Assembly: GCA_008638225.1 (NCBI GenBank)
Contig: VTPP01000003.1
Span: 1-64,000, forward strand
Source of the DNA: Pelagibacteraceae bacterium
GTDB lineage: Bacteria > Pseudomonadota > Alphaproteobacteria > Pelagibacterales > Pelagibacteraceae
Direction: 5' to 3'
DNA: 64,000 nucleotides
Shown here piece by piece: positions 29,772-37,957 of this stretch. The position numbers were made by a program, and so were the translations under genes. Position 1 is the first letter of the stretch. The number at the start of each line of letters is the position of its first letter. Below the pieces are notes generated by a model. That model was given only the letters and a program-made list of their open reading frames with translations. It was not told the origin of the DNA and ran no database searches.

Positions 29772-30083
29772 ATGAACCCTAATCATTCTGAATTAATGGA
29801 TAAAATTGTAGAGAAACTTAAATCAGTTTATGATCCAGAAATACCAGTGGATATTTATGAATTAGGCTTGATTTATGATGTTCGCATTGAAGGAAAAAAA
29901 GTTTCAATAGATATGACTTTAACTAGTCCGCATTGCCCAGTAGCAGAATCTTTGCCCATGGAAGTGAGAAGGTCTGTTGAATCTATTCCAGAAATAGAAG
30001 AGGTCGAGGTAAAGATTGTTTGGGAGCCAACCTGGGATAAGACAAAAATGTCCGAGGCCGCAAAGTTGCAGTTAAATTTATAG
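29772..30083 (+). CDS. sufT: SufT, MIP18/DUF59 family Fe-S maturation protein
   Basis: Auxiliary factor in Fe-S protein maturation. The 103 residues contain KLKSVYDPEIPVDIYELGLIY, typical of DUF59/MIP18, and TLTSPHCPVAESLP with its conserved Cys, then VKIVWEPTWDKTKMSEAAK at the C-terminus. It is separated from sufU by 23 bases, the largest gap in the operon, and from sufA by 3. Confidence 0.95.
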   Translation: MNPNHSELMDKIVEKLKSVYDPEIPVDIYELGLIYDVRIEGKKVSIDMTLTSPHCPVAESLPMEVRRSVESIPEIEEVEVKIVWEPTWDKTKMSEAAKLQLNL

Positions 30084-30086
30084 TTA

Positions 30087-30425
30087 ATGAATACAAAATT
30101 AATTACTATTACAGATAGTGCCGCAGATAGAATTAAGGAAATTATTGCATCAGCAAAAGATAATAAAGTTCATGGTGTGCGGGTAAGTGTTGTGACAGGA
30201 GGATGCGCAGGTATGTCTTATGAAATGAATTATGTAAAAGAAAGCAGTGTTGGCGATGAAGTTGTCGAAGATAAAGGTGTTAAAGTATATATAGATCCAG
30301 CAGCTGTTATGTATTTGCTTGGAACAAGCATGGATTTTAAAAAAGATAAATTTTCATCGTCTTTTGTATTTAATAATCCAAATGAGACAGAACGATGCGG
30401 TTGTGGAGAGTCATTTAAAATTTAA
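30087..30425 (+). CDS. sufA: A-type Fe-S carrier protein (SufA/ErpA/IscA family)
   Basis: Carries Fe-S clusters from the scaffold to targets. The 112 residues show ITDSAADRIKEII, VSVVTGGCAGMSYEM with the first cluster Cys, and the C-terminal ERCGCGESF with the Cys-x-Cys pair, giving the three ligands expected of HesB-type proteins. It ends the suf operon and overlaps the convergent nadK by 11 bases. Whether it functions as SufA, IscA or ErpA cannot be told from sequence; the symbol follows the operon. Confidence 0.93.
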   Translation: MNTKLITITDSAADRIKEIIASAKDNKVHGVRVSVVTGGCAGMSYEMNYVKESSVGDEVVEDKGVKVYIDPAAVMYLLGTSMDFKKDKFSSSFVFNNPNETERCGCGESFKI

Positions 30426-31182
30426 ATTGCTCAGCAAGATTTCTTTCCTGAAGACCAAATTTTTTATTATATAACAATTTAAAACCTATCTCCTGGTTGA
30501 CTGAAATTTTTATAAGAATCGCATTTCTGATTTCTGTATTATCAGCTACAGCGCTAACAGGTCTTTTTTTTGGATCTAAATTTCTGATAACAATTTTTGA
30601 TTTGTTTGAAACTATGGCGCCTCTCCATCCTCTAGGACGAAATGGACTAATTGGAGTAATAGCTAGATGATGACTATCAAGGTTGAGGATTGGACCACGT
30701 ACAGACAGGTTGTAAGCAGTACTTCCTGCTGGCGTTGCAACTAATGCGCCATCTCCAGTTAATTCTTTAATCCTAGTTTTATTGTCTACCTTTATTTCTA
30801 ATTTGGAAGCTTGCTTGCTTTGTCTAAAAATAGAAATTTCATTAATTGCTATTTTTTTTTTTAAAATTCTTCCCTTTACCTGCACGGTCATTTCAAGAGG
30901 ATGCAGAGTAATCTTGTTACTTTTTTGTATATTCTTTACTAAGTTATTTACTGAAAATGGATTTAATAAAAATCCATGATTTCCTTTGTTCATTCCGTAG
31001 AAAGGTTTGTTGTATTTATAATATTTTTTTAATGAGTGAAGCATAAATCCGTCACCACCTATAATAACAATGGAGCTGCACTTACTTACTGGATAGTTTC
31101 TGTATAATTTTAATATTTGTTTTTTTGCCAAAAGAGCCTTAGTTGTATTGTCTGCTATTAAGCAAATTTTTAAATTATTCAT
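30415..31182 (-). CDS. nadK: NAD kinase
   Basis: Phosphorylates NAD to NADP. About 255 residues from the ATG at 31182 (MNNLKICLIAD); the frame also opens further to a TTG at 31212, which I consider unlikely. Signatures are the GGDG motif in IVIIGGDGFMLHSL, the Gly-rich NKGNHGFLL, the substrate region NEISIFR and ELTGDGALVATPAGSTAYNLS, then ITPISPFRPRGWRG. It faces the suf operon and is divergent from zapE over 35 bases. Confidence 0.95.
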   Translation of the reverse strand: MNNLKICLIADNTTKALLAKKQILKLYRNYPVSKCSSIVIIGGDGFMLHSLKKYYKYNKPFYGMNKGNHGFLLNPFSVNNLVKNIQKSNKITLHPLEMTVQVKGRILKKKIAINEISIFRQSKQASKLEIKVDNKTRIKELTGDGALVATPAGSTAYNLSVRGPILNLDSHHLAITPISPFRPRGWRGAIVSNKSKIVIRNLDPKKRPVSAVADNTEIRNAILIKISVNQEIGFKLLYNKKFGLQERNLAEQFKF

Positions 31183-31217
31183 AAGAATGTAAATATTAGC
31201 ATAAAATAACAAAAAAA

Positions 31218-32291
31218 ATGTACATAAAAAATTTAAAAGAAGCTTTTTTAGATCACTGTTCTAAGTTCAGGTTAAAAAAAGATCATGAACAAATAGTAGT
31301 TATCGAAAAACTTGTTCAATTTTACGAAAATAACTTTAGCAAAAGTTCTTTTTTAGTAAGAATTTTTGAAAAACAACATAACAAGCTTGGCTTCTATTTG
31401 CAGGGAGATGTTGGAGTGGGAAAAACTATGATCTTAAATTTTTTTTATGATTATTTAGATATACCTAAGCAGCGAACGCACTTTAATGAATTTATGATTA
31501 GTGTTCATGATTTTCTACATAAAAACAAAAACAATAGTAAAAATGAAAATTTATTAGACTTATTTGTTAAAAAAATAAAACAAAGTACAGAGCTAATTTA
31601 TTTCGATGAATTTCAAGTAACAAATATCGTAGATGCTATGATTTTGGGAAAATTATTTAAAACAATATTTAACAATAATATTAAAGTAATATTTAGCTCA
31701 AATACTAAAATTCAAGATCTGTATAAAGACGGCCTACAACGAGAACAATTTTTACCATTTATAAGAATAATTAAAGATTATTGCATTGAGCATGAATTGA
31801 TAATTAATGAAGATTATAGAAAGTCTGGAATTAAAACTTTAGATCGTTTTTTTTATCCGAATAATGAAAAAATAGCATTTCAAATAAATCAATTATTTAG
31901 AGAAATCACTAAAGGTAAGGAATTGTCTATTAAAACTATTACCGTCAAAGGACGAAATTTTTTGATAAATAAATATTATCAAGGTATTGCCAGATTTGAT
32001 TTTAAAGAACTGTGCGCAGAAAATCTTTGGGCAGAAGATTATATGTCTATTGTGAAGCAGTGTTCACTAATTGTTATCGATAATATTCCTAATTTTAATG
32101 ATGAAAATGTTAATGAACAGCAAAGATTTATTACTTTAATTGATATCATTTATGAAAAAAAAATTCCAATGATGGTAACTTCCGCTGTATCGTTAGATAG
32201 TTTTGGAAGTTCTATAAAATTATCAGAGATTTTTAAAAGAACACTAAGCCGGTTATATGAGTTAACATCACCAAATGTCAGGATTGTCTAA
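31218..32291 (+). CDS. zapE: AFG1-like ATPase, ZapE family
   Basis: P-loop ATPase linked in E. coli to division under stress and in mitochondria (Afg1/Lace1) to turnover of respiratory subunits. The 357 residues show Walker A LQGDVGVGKTMIL, HFNEFMISVHDFLH, Walker B LIYFDEFQVTNIVDA and the downstream SSNTKIQDLYKDGLQRE and DYRK motifs of the family. The C-terminus has the LSRLYELTSP finish. Its end overlaps the convergent sufE by 14 bases. In this window its neighbours are Fe-S and NADP genes, which fits a link to respiratory protein quality but does not prove it. Confidence 0.92.
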   Translation: MYIKNLKEAFLDHCSKFRLKKDHEQIVVIEKLVQFYENNFSKSSFLVRIFEKQHNKLGFYLQGDVGVGKTMILNFFYDYLDIPKQRTHFNEFMISVHDFLHKNKNNSKNENLLDLFVKKIKQSTELIYFDEFQVTNIVDAMILGKLFKTIFNNNIKVIFSSNTKIQDLYKDGLQREQFLPFIRIIKDYCIEHELIINEDYRKSGIKTLDRFFYPNNEKIAFQINQLFREITKGKELSIKTITVKGRNFLINKYYQGIARFDFKELCAENLWAEDYMSIVKQCSLIVIDNIPNFNDENVNEQQRFITLIDIIYEKKIPMMVTSAVSLDSFGSSIKLSEIFKRTLSRLYELTSPNVRIV

Positions 32292-32694
32292 TATTTTTTT
32301 TTGCAATAGTGACTAGGGTGTCAATTAAGTTGGAAAGACCGCTTTGTCTCTGAGCGGTGAGCAGTTCTAAAATGCCCAGTCCCTTAAAATCATTTCTTGA
32401 TAGTTTAGATATTTCTTCAGCTTGTTCATTATTTAAAAGATCTACAACAAGTTTTGCAGTGCCTTTTGTAATAAAAGAGTCTGCATCGTAATGATAAACC
32501 ATACTATTATCGTTTTGTTTATTTCCAATAACCCACAAATTAGAGGCACATCCAATAATTTTATTTTCTTCAGTTTTATATTTTTGTTCCAGAGTATTAA
32601 TGTTAGAAGCCAAATCTATTAAGTATTGCAAACGATCAGTGCCTTCTAATACAGAAATTTCTTTACCTTTATTCTTAATTTTTTCAATAATCAT
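32278..32694 (-). CDS. sufE: SufE sulfur-transfer protein
   Basis: Accepts persulfide sulfur from SufS and passes it to SufB. The 138-residue protein has DRLQYLIDLASNI, NKIIGCASNLWV with the acceptor Cys (about residue 49), and the C-terminal LTAQRQSGLSNLIDTL typical of SufE. It is the last gene of a four-gene operon and overlaps the IscU-like gene by 11 bases. With both SufU and SufE present, this organism seems to carry two types of SufS partner. Confidence 0.95.
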   Translation of the reverse strand: MIIEKIKNKGKEISVLEGTDRLQYLIDLASNINTLEQKYKTEENKIIGCASNLWVIGNKQNDNSMVYHYDADSFITKGTAKLVVDLLNNEQAEEISKLSRNDFKGLGILELLTAQRQSGLSNLIDTLVTIAKKNIRQS

Positions 32695-33088
32695 CCATAC
32701 CTACTGTATTAAGTATAGCATTTATGGGTAATCCTATGCACTCTTTTCTTGAAACATTTTCTTTCTTTAATAATTGTTTGAAATCAAAAATAGCTAATGT
32801 TTGATTTTTTTTATTATTACCAAAAAAATCATAAATTTGTTTTTGCAATTTGTGTAAATTTTCTAAATTAAGCTTGTTTAAATTTTTTGAAAGTAAAGAT
32901 GCCGAGGCAAGACAATAAATGCAAGCTTCACCTTCATACCTAAAATTAATTATTTTTTTCTTTTCTAGGTCAAATTCAATTTTAATTTCATCACCACAGT
33001 TTTTATTTTTTAAAACATTTTTAAATTTCGATCTACCTTTTAGGCCATAACAATTATTTTGAGCAGCAATTTTAATAATTTTATCCAT
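32684..33088 (-). CDS. IscU/NifU-N-like iron-sulfur scaffold protein
   Basis: IscU-fold protein with the three ligand regions: NKNCGDEIKI, YEGEACIYCLASASLL and RKECIGLPINAIL. These match the positions of the cluster/zinc Cys in IscU and SufU. The protein (134 residues) is shorter and more divergent than SufU at 29.3 kb, and it is probably not a simple duplicate. Its direct overlap with sufE suggests the pair works together. Possible roles are a second scaffold or a SufE-linked sulfur carrier. Confidence 0.8.
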   Translation of the reverse strand: MDKIIKIAAQNNCYGLKGRSKFKNVLKNKNCGDEIKIEFDLEKKKIINFRYEGEACIYCLASASLLSKNLNKLNLENLHKLQKQIYDFFGNNKKNQTLAIFDFKQLLKKENVSRKECIGLPINAILNTVGMDDY

Positions 33089-33094
33089 AAAGGA

Positions 33095-33433
33095 TTATTG
33101 TTGTAAGATCGTTATAATATTCAAGATTATTTTTTCTTTCGCTATGTAGTAATCTTGAAATATCGGAACAGCAGTTATTAGCTTGTCTTTAATTAGATCT
33201 AAAAAGCCAATTATGGCAGTAACGTAAATAAAAAAAAATATTATTTTGTGAGTTAATGGTGTCTTGTATTCTTGAGTTAACTTGGTTATTTTTTTTACAT
33301 TTGAGCTTGAAATAGAGCCACCATGAAACCATTTTTCATTACAAATTCCACATTGTACTTCTCTACCAGAAGTTCCAATATCAGATTTTTTTACATCGAA
33401 TTGATACTTACCACATTTACAATTTATTATCAT
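33095..33433 (-). CDS. Zinc-ribbon (MJ0042-type) protein with one membrane segment
   Basis: The N-terminus has two CxC/CxxC knuckles, NCKCGKYQF and VQCGICNEKWFHGG, which form the short zinc ribbon known as MJ0042-type in Alphaproteobacteria. The rest includes one hydrophobic segment (IIFFFIYVTAIIGFLDLI, about residues 65-82) and an amphipathic C-terminal tail. The 112-residue product is probably membrane-anchored with the ribbon in the cytoplasm. Function is unknown. It overlaps the preceding gene by 4 bases and lies 6 bases before the IscU-like gene. Confidence 0.75.
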   Translation of the reverse strand: MIINCKCGKYQFDVKKSDIGTSGREVQCGICNEKWFHGGSISSSNVKKITKLTQEYKTPLTHKIIFFFIYVTAIIGFLDLIKDKLITAVPIFQDYYIAKEKIILNIITILQQ

Positions 33434-33798
33434 TTATTAACTCCAGGTGCTTTCATTGTGATAATTTTTAAATTTGAATTGTATAATTTTTTTAAAAATA
33501 AAACTTTAGAATTAGTAGATTCATATTTGATAATATTTGTAAGCAAAAGAGGTTTTGTAAAATATTGAGTTGGTTTTTTATTTTTTAAAGTATGCCTTGG
33601 TTTTGTTACGTTAATATTAATGTCGTTAGAAGTTTTGTTAAAATCTGTTTTTATTATTTTCGTTTCATTGCTTGGAGTATTAATTTGATTTATTGCGTCT
33701 AAAATTTCTTCTTTCGCAAACTTTTTTTCACTAGGTCTCTTAGGATTTATACTATCGACTGCCTTTAAAATATCGTCCAAGTTATATTTTTGACTCAT
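33430..33798 (-). CDS. Hypothetical protein with a duplicated short helical motif
   Basis: I do not recognise this 122-residue basic protein. Its N-terminal third carries the same motif twice: YNLDDILKAVDSINPKRPSEK (about residues 5-25) and FAKEEILDAINQINTPSNE (about 27-45), each an acidic pair followed by I-L-x-A-[V/I]-x-x-I-N. The middle is Lys/Thr/Asn-rich and probably disordered. There is no Cys, signal peptide or membrane segment. The 4-base overlap with the zinc-ribbon gene makes it likely to be real and coexpressed with the Fe-S pair downstream. Confidence 0.65.
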   Translation of the reverse strand: MSQKYNLDDILKAVDSINPKRPSEKKFAKEEILDAINQINTPSNETKIIKTDFNKTSNDININVTKPRHTLKNKKPTQYFTKPLLLTNIIKYESTNSKVLFLKKLYNSNLKIITMKAPGVNK

Positions 33799-34034
33799 AC
33801 AAAGCTTTTATACCACTTTTTTGTATAAATATAATTTTAGTTTATTTTAATCAATTTTCTTTTAGCAAATTAATAGAAAATACCTTCTTATTTTTTTAAA
33901 TTGATTATGAAATTTTATATACTGATAAGAGGATCTTTTTTTAATTCAAACTGAAAAGTAAAACCTATCAATAATTTACGGACCTCTTTTATATTGTTTT
34001 CATTACATTAATTATGTAGAAACTCAGGTCTACT
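33799..34034. other. Longest intergenic gap (236 bases), between the small Fe-S operon and tRNA-Thr
   Basis: This AT-rich gap must hold the promoters for the leftward operon and for the tRNA, but no pair of -35/-10 boxes stands out. AAGAGG at 33927-33932 can pair with CCTCTT at 33983-33988 around a 50-base AT-rich loop, which may be chance. No open frame of note is present. Confidence 0.5.
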
Positions 34035-34110
34035 GCCCCCTTAGCTCATTTGGTAGAGCAACTGATTTGTAATCAGTAGGTGGCCTGTTCGAATCAGGCA
34101 GGGGGCACCA
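34035..34110 (+). tRNA. tRNA-Thr (anticodon UGU), CCA encoded
   Basis: The 76 bases fold as a standard cloverleaf. The acceptor stem GCCCCCT pairs with AGGGGGC, followed by A and an encoded CCA end. The D arm contains AGCTCATTTGGTAGAGCA. The anticodon stem ACTGA/TCAGT closes the loop TTTGTAA with anticodon TGT, which reads ACA/ACN codons for Thr. The T arm has the usual TTCGAATC. It stands alone, followed directly by TTTTTT. Confidence 0.96.
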
Positions 34111-34186
34111 TTTTTTAAAGTTTAATTAAGTTTAAAATTTTAATTTTTTATAATCAGAGATATAAATCTCTTAGGAAATTTCGATT

Positions 34187-35206
34187 ATGAACAATATTTT
34201 AGTACTTGGCTTTGGTGTTGCTAGTTCATCTTATATATCGCTGCTAGATCATAATAAAAAAAAGGTATCAGTAATTGGAACACCATATGATTTAAAAAAA
34301 ATCAGGTTATTACAAAGACCTTACAAAAAAAAATACCGCTCAGAATTATTCTTTTCTAAAAATATTTCATTTTTTGAACAACTAAATATTAATGATATTC
34401 CAAAGTACTCATTAATAATTATTGGTGTAAATTCTAATGGCATTTCCTGGGCTGCAGAACAACTTCGAAAATTAAAAAAAATTTGCACTATCTTAATTCT
34501 AACAAAAGGTTTGTATAAAGAAAAAAATAAAGTCATCACGATCAGTGATTATTTTTTATTGAATACTAATTTTAAAAATATTGTATCAGCTGCTGGTCCA
34601 TGTCTTGCTAAAGAACTTATTAAAAAAACACACACTAGAACTGTGTTAGCAAGTTCAAAAATTGAAAATGCAAAATTTGTTAAAAAAATTTTAGAAAATG
34701 ATTATTATCATCCAGATATAACTACTGATATTAAAGGAGCAGAAATTTGTGCAGCCACTAAAAATATTTATGCTACCATAATCGGAGCAGCTGTTGGCCA
34801 ATCTAACAATTATTTGAGTGCAATTGAAAAAAATAAATACCATTTTAATGCAGCTTCCGCTTTATTTGAACAATCTCTTCGGGAAATGCTTATTATCATA
34901 AAAAAATACAATGGTTTAGCTTCAACCGTTATGGGTCCAGCAGGAGCAGGAGACCTTTATGTAAGTGCTTTAGGTGGTAGAAATAGTAAAATGGGATCGT
35001 TTCTTGGACAGGGATATCTTTATAAAAAAATAATTACTTCACAAATGAAAGGTATTACAATTGAGGGGGCTGAATTATTGCTTGATGTAGGGTCTGAATT
35101 ATTAAGAATCGTGGGACAAAAAAAACTTCCTCTAGCAGCTCTTTTGTTAAAGGTCGTTACTAAAAACAAAAAATTAGTCATTGATTGGAAAAAATTTATA
35201 AATTAA
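34187..35206 (+). CDS. gpsA: Glycerol-3-phosphate dehydrogenase-like protein (divergent GpsA)
   Basis: Probably the NAD(P)-dependent enzyme that makes sn-glycerol 3-phosphate for phospholipids. The 339 residues follow the GpsA plan: an N-terminal nucleotide fold (ILVLGFGVASSSYI, where most GpsA have GAGAWG), LILTKGLY, AAGPCLAKEL, the catalytic-Lys region AATKNIYATIIGAAVG, and GPAGAGDLYVSALGGRNSKMG. The altered Gly-rich loop and overall divergence make the assignment less sure than usual. A small hairpin (34156-34171) and an AGGA lie just before the ATG. Confidence 0.75.
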   Translation: MNNILVLGFGVASSSYISLLDHNKKKVSVIGTPYDLKKIRLLQRPYKKKYRSELFFSKNISFFEQLNINDIPKYSLIIIGVNSNGISWAAEQLRKLKKICTILILTKGLYKEKNKVITISDYFLLNTNFKNIVSAAGPCLAKELIKKTHTRTVLASSKIENAKFVKKILENDYYHPDITTDIKGAEICAATKNIYATIIGAAVGQSNNYLSAIEKNKYHFNAASALFEQSLREMLIIIKKYNGLASTVMGPAGAGDLYVSALGGRNSKMGSFLGQGYLYKKIITSQMKGITIEGAELLLDVGSELLRIVGQKKLPLAALLLKVVTKNKKLVIDWKKFIN

Positions 35207-35217
35207 TTAAGTTTTTC

Positions 35218-35247
35218 TTGATATTTTGTGTGGGTAGTTACTAAATG
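35218..35247 (+). promoter_or_regulatory. Weak promoter candidate before nuoA
   Basis: TTGATA (35218-35223) is a good -35 match; 18 bases on, TAAATG is a poor -10. TTTATC-17-TATAGA at 35252-35280 is an alternative that would give an almost leaderless nuoA transcript. One of these should drive the 22-gene run that follows, since no other gap inside it exceeds 6 bases, but I cannot choose between them. Confidence 0.25.
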
Positions 35248-35288
35248 CTCATTTATCAGGTAATAATTTAGGTGTATAGACTTGCCCT

Positions 35289-35657
35289 ATGGAAATTGAC
35301 TTTTTAAGAGATTACGCAACAATTTTAATTTTTTTATTTATCTCCATAGCTCTTGGATTTGGATTTATTTTTGTTAATTTTTTATTTTCCCCAAGCAATC
35401 CTGATACTGAAAAATTGTCAGCATACGAATGTGGCTTTGAGGCATTTTCAGACTCTAGAATGAAATTTGACGTTAGATTTTACCTTGTAGCAATTCTTTT
35501 TATTATTTTTGATTTAGAAGTGGCTTTTTTATTTCCTTGGGCTGTATCGCTTGGAAAAATTGGAGCGCTAGGCTTTTGGAGCATGATGATGTTTTTAACT
35601 GTATTAACAGTTGGGTTTATATATGAATGGAAAAAAGGAGCTTTAGATTGGGAATAG
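35289..35657 (+). CDS. nuoA: NADH-quinone oxidoreductase subunit A
   Basis: Small membrane subunit of complex I near the quinone site. The 122 residues have three membrane segments (about 10-32, 66-86, 94-114). The conserved loop [14 protein letters not shown] holds the ND3-type Cys, and [26 protein letters not shown] is the signature segment in the family. First gene of the nuo operon; its end overlaps nuoB. Confidence 0.97.
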   Translation: MEIDFLRDYATILIFLFISIALGFGFIFVNFLFSPSNPDTEKLSAYECGFEAFSDSRMKFDVRFYLVAILFIIFDLEVAFLFPWAVSLGKIGALGFWSMMMFLTVLTVGFIYEWKKGALDWE

Positions 35658-36175
35658 TAGCCAGCGATAAATTAACAAAAATTCCTCAAGAATTTAAAGA
35701 GGTTGCTGCAGAGTTCACAGAAAAAGGTTTTGTAACTATAGCAAGTGATCGCTTAATAAATTGGGCACGAACAGGTTCTCTACACTGGATGACTTTTGGT
35801 CTTGCATGTTGTGCTGTTGAAATGATGCAAACTTCAATGCCAAGATATGATCTTGAACGTTTTGGCGCTGCCCCAAGGGCCTCACCTAGACAATCAGATG
35901 TAATGATTGTTGCAGGAACATTGACTAATAAAATGGCTCCAGCTTTAAGAAAAGTTTATGACCAAATGCCAGAGCCTCGATACGTAATTTCAATGGGTAG
36001 CTGTGCGAATGGAGGTGGTTATTATCATTATTCTTATTCAGTAGTTAGAGGTTGTGATCGAATAGTGCCAGTAGATATTTATGTACCTGGTTGCCCACCA
36101 TCAGCCGAAGCATTATTGTACGGTATCTTACAGCTTCAAAAAAAAATTAGAAGAGAAGGAAGTCTTCAAAGATAA
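35627..36175 (+). CDS. nuoB: NADH-quinone oxidoreductase subunit B
   Basis: Carries cluster N2, the last Fe-S centre before quinone. The 182-residue protein has the ligand set [11 protein letters not shown] (Cys 61 and 62), [12 protein letters not shown] (Cys 126) and [11 protein letters not shown] (Cys 156). The frame opens with an ATG at 35627, 31 bases inside nuoA and without a Shine-Dalgarno. An in-frame TTG at 35648 lies 7 bases after GGAG (35637-35640) and would give a 10-base overlap, so that could be the real start. Confidence 0.97.
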   Translation: MEKRSFRLGIVASDKLTKIPQEFKEVAAEFTEKGFVTIASDRLINWARTGSLHWMTFGLACCAVEMMQTSMPRYDLERFGAAPRASPRQSDVMIVAGTLTNKMAPALRKVYDQMPEPRYVISMGSCANGGGYYHYSYSVVRGCDRIVPVDIYVPGCPPSAEALLYGILQLQKKIRREGSLQR

Positions 36176-36780
36176 TGTCCACTGATTATAATAACTTAAA
36201 ATCTTTAATTGAAAATAATAAAGAATTAAAGATAGATAAAATTGAATTAATGCATGATAATTTAATTTTATTTTCTAGCACAGACAATCTAATTTATAAT
36301 ATTAATATTTTAAAAAGAGACAATAATTTTAAATTTAGACAACTTATAGACATTCTTGGAATTGACTATCCCCAAAAAGAAAAAAGGTTTGAGGTTGTTT
36401 ATTTATTTTTAAGTCACGAAAAAAATTTTAGAATTTCATTAAAAATAAATATCGATGAGCATGAAATTGTTCCAACATTAACTAATATTTTTCCCTCAGC
36501 TAATTGGCAAGAAAGAGAGGTTTTTGATATGTTTGGCATTAAGTTTGCAGATCATCCTGATTTAAGAAGAATTCTTACTGACTACGAATTTGAAGGTTAT
36601 CCACTAAGAAAAGATTTTCCATTAACCGGCTATAAAGAAGTTAGATATAGCGCTGAATATCAAAAAGTTATTTATGAGCCTGTAAAACTAGCTCAAGACT
36701 ATAGAGACTTTGATTTCGAAAGTCCTTGGAAAGGATCTGAGTATATCAAAAAAGCTCAAGACAAGGCAAACGAAAGTTAA
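36175..36780 (+). CDS. nuoC: NADH-quinone oxidoreductase subunit C
   Basis: The 30-kDa-type subunit of the peripheral arm, needed for assembly with NuoD. The 201 residues have the conserved [40 protein letters not shown] run near the C-terminal half (split here for recognition: [26 protein letters not shown]). It is separate from nuoD, as in most Alphaproteobacteria and unlike E. coli. Its ATG overlaps the nuoB stop by one base. Confidence 0.96.
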   Translation: MSTDYNNLKSLIENNKELKIDKIELMHDNLILFSSTDNLIYNINILKRDNNFKFRQLIDILGIDYPQKEKRFEVVYLFLSHEKNFRISLKINIDEHEIVPTLTNIFPSANWQEREVFDMFGIKFADHPDLRRILTDYEFEGYPLRKDFPLTGYKEVRYSAEYQKVIYEPVKLAQDYRDFDFESPWKGSEYIKKAQDKANES

Positions 36781-36781
36781 A

Positions 36782-37957
36782 ATGAGCAAACAAAAAAAAA
36801 CAATGAATTTAAATTTTGGTCCTCAGCATCCAGCTGCTCATGGAGTTTTAAGATTAATTTTAGAACTCGACGGAGAAATGGTTGAAAGAGCTGATCCGCA
36901 CATCGGGCTTTTGCATCGTGGTACTGAGAAATTAATTGAACACAAAACATACACCCAGGCAATACCTTATTTTGACAGATTAGATTATGTAGCCCCAATG
37001 AATCAGGAGCATGCATTTGCTTTGGCAGTTGAAAAACTGGTATCTATCGAAGTTCCTTTGCGAGCTCAATATATCAGGGTAATTTTTTGTGAAATTGGAA
37101 GAATTTTGAGTCACATATTAAACATTACTACTCAAGCTTTAGATGTTGGTGCGTTAACACCAGCTCTTTGGGGATTCGAAGAGCGTGAAAAGTTAATGGT
37201 ATTTTACGAAAGAGTTTCAGGATCAAGATTGCATGCTAATTATTTCCGACCAGGAGGTGTACATATTGATTTGCCAGTAGGATTAGCAGAAGATATTTAT
37301 AAATTCTGTGAAGATTTTCCAAAAGTCATAGATGATTTAGAAACTTTGCTTACTGACAATAGAATATTTAAACAAAGAAACGTTGATATTGGCATTATTT
37401 CAAAACAAGAGGCTCTTGATCATGGTTTTTCAGGAGTGATGTTAAGAGGCTCTGGAGTGCCATGGGATTTAAGAAAGTCCAACCCTTACGAATGTTACAA
37501 TGAGTTTAATTTTAGAATTCCGGTAGGTAAGAATGGAGATTGTTACGATAGATATCTTTGTAGAATTGAAGAAATGAGAGAAAGTATCTTGATCATGACT
37601 CAGGCTTTAAAAAAAATTCCAAAAGGGCCAGTAATGACACAAGATACAAAAATAGGGCCTCCAAAACGAAATGATATGAAAATGAGCATGGAAGCATTAA
37701 TTAATCATTTTAAATTATACACTGAAGGTTATCACGTAACACAAGGGGAGATATATTCTGCTGTCGAGGCGCCAAAGGGAGAATTTGGAGTATATTTAGT
37801 TGCGGATGGTTCAAACAAACCTTATCGTTGCAAAATTAAAGCACCAGGTTTTGCTCATCTACAAGCAATGAATTACATGATTAAAGGACATATGTTAGCG
37901 GACGTCCCAGCTATATTGGGATCAATGGATATTGTTTTTGGTGAGGTTGATCGATGA
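36782..37957 (+). CDS. nuoD: NADH-quinone oxidoreductase subunit D
   Basis: The 49-kDa-type subunit that forms the quinone pocket with NuoB. From the ATG at 36782 it has 391 residues. The frame is open back to 36710 inside nuoC, but that extension is not family-like. Signatures are [16 protein letters not shown] with the quinone-site His, [13 protein letters not shown], and [14 protein letters not shown]. The gene starts 1 base after the nuoC stop and overlaps nuoE by 4. Confidence 0.97.
   Translation: MSKQKKTMNLNFGPQHPAAHGVLRLILELDGEMVERADPHIGLLHRGTEKLIEHKTYTQAIPYFDRLDYVAPMNQEHAFALAVEKLVSIEVPLRAQYIRVIFCEIGRILSHILNITTQALDVGALTPALWGFEEREKLMVFYERVSGSRLHANYFRPGGVHIDLPVGLAEDIYKFCEDFPKVIDDLETLLTDNRIFKQRNVDIGIISKQEALDHGFSGVMLRGSGVPWDLRKSNPYECYNEFNFRIPVGKNGDCYDRYLCRIEEMRESILIMTQALKKIPKGPVMTQDTKIGPPKRNDMKMSMEALINHFKLYTEGYHVTQGEIYSAVEAPKGEFGVYLVADGSNKPYRCKIKAPGFAHLQAMNYMIKGHMLADVPAILGSMDIVFGEVDR

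Noticed and set aside
33927-33988. Possible non-coding RNA formed by AAGAGG/CCTCTT
   Set aside because: Only six pairs around a 50-base AT-rich loop, with no supporting promoter or terminator.
34111-34125. Intrinsic terminator after tRNA-Thr
   Set aside because: There is a T run directly after CCA but no hairpin other than the tRNA itself.
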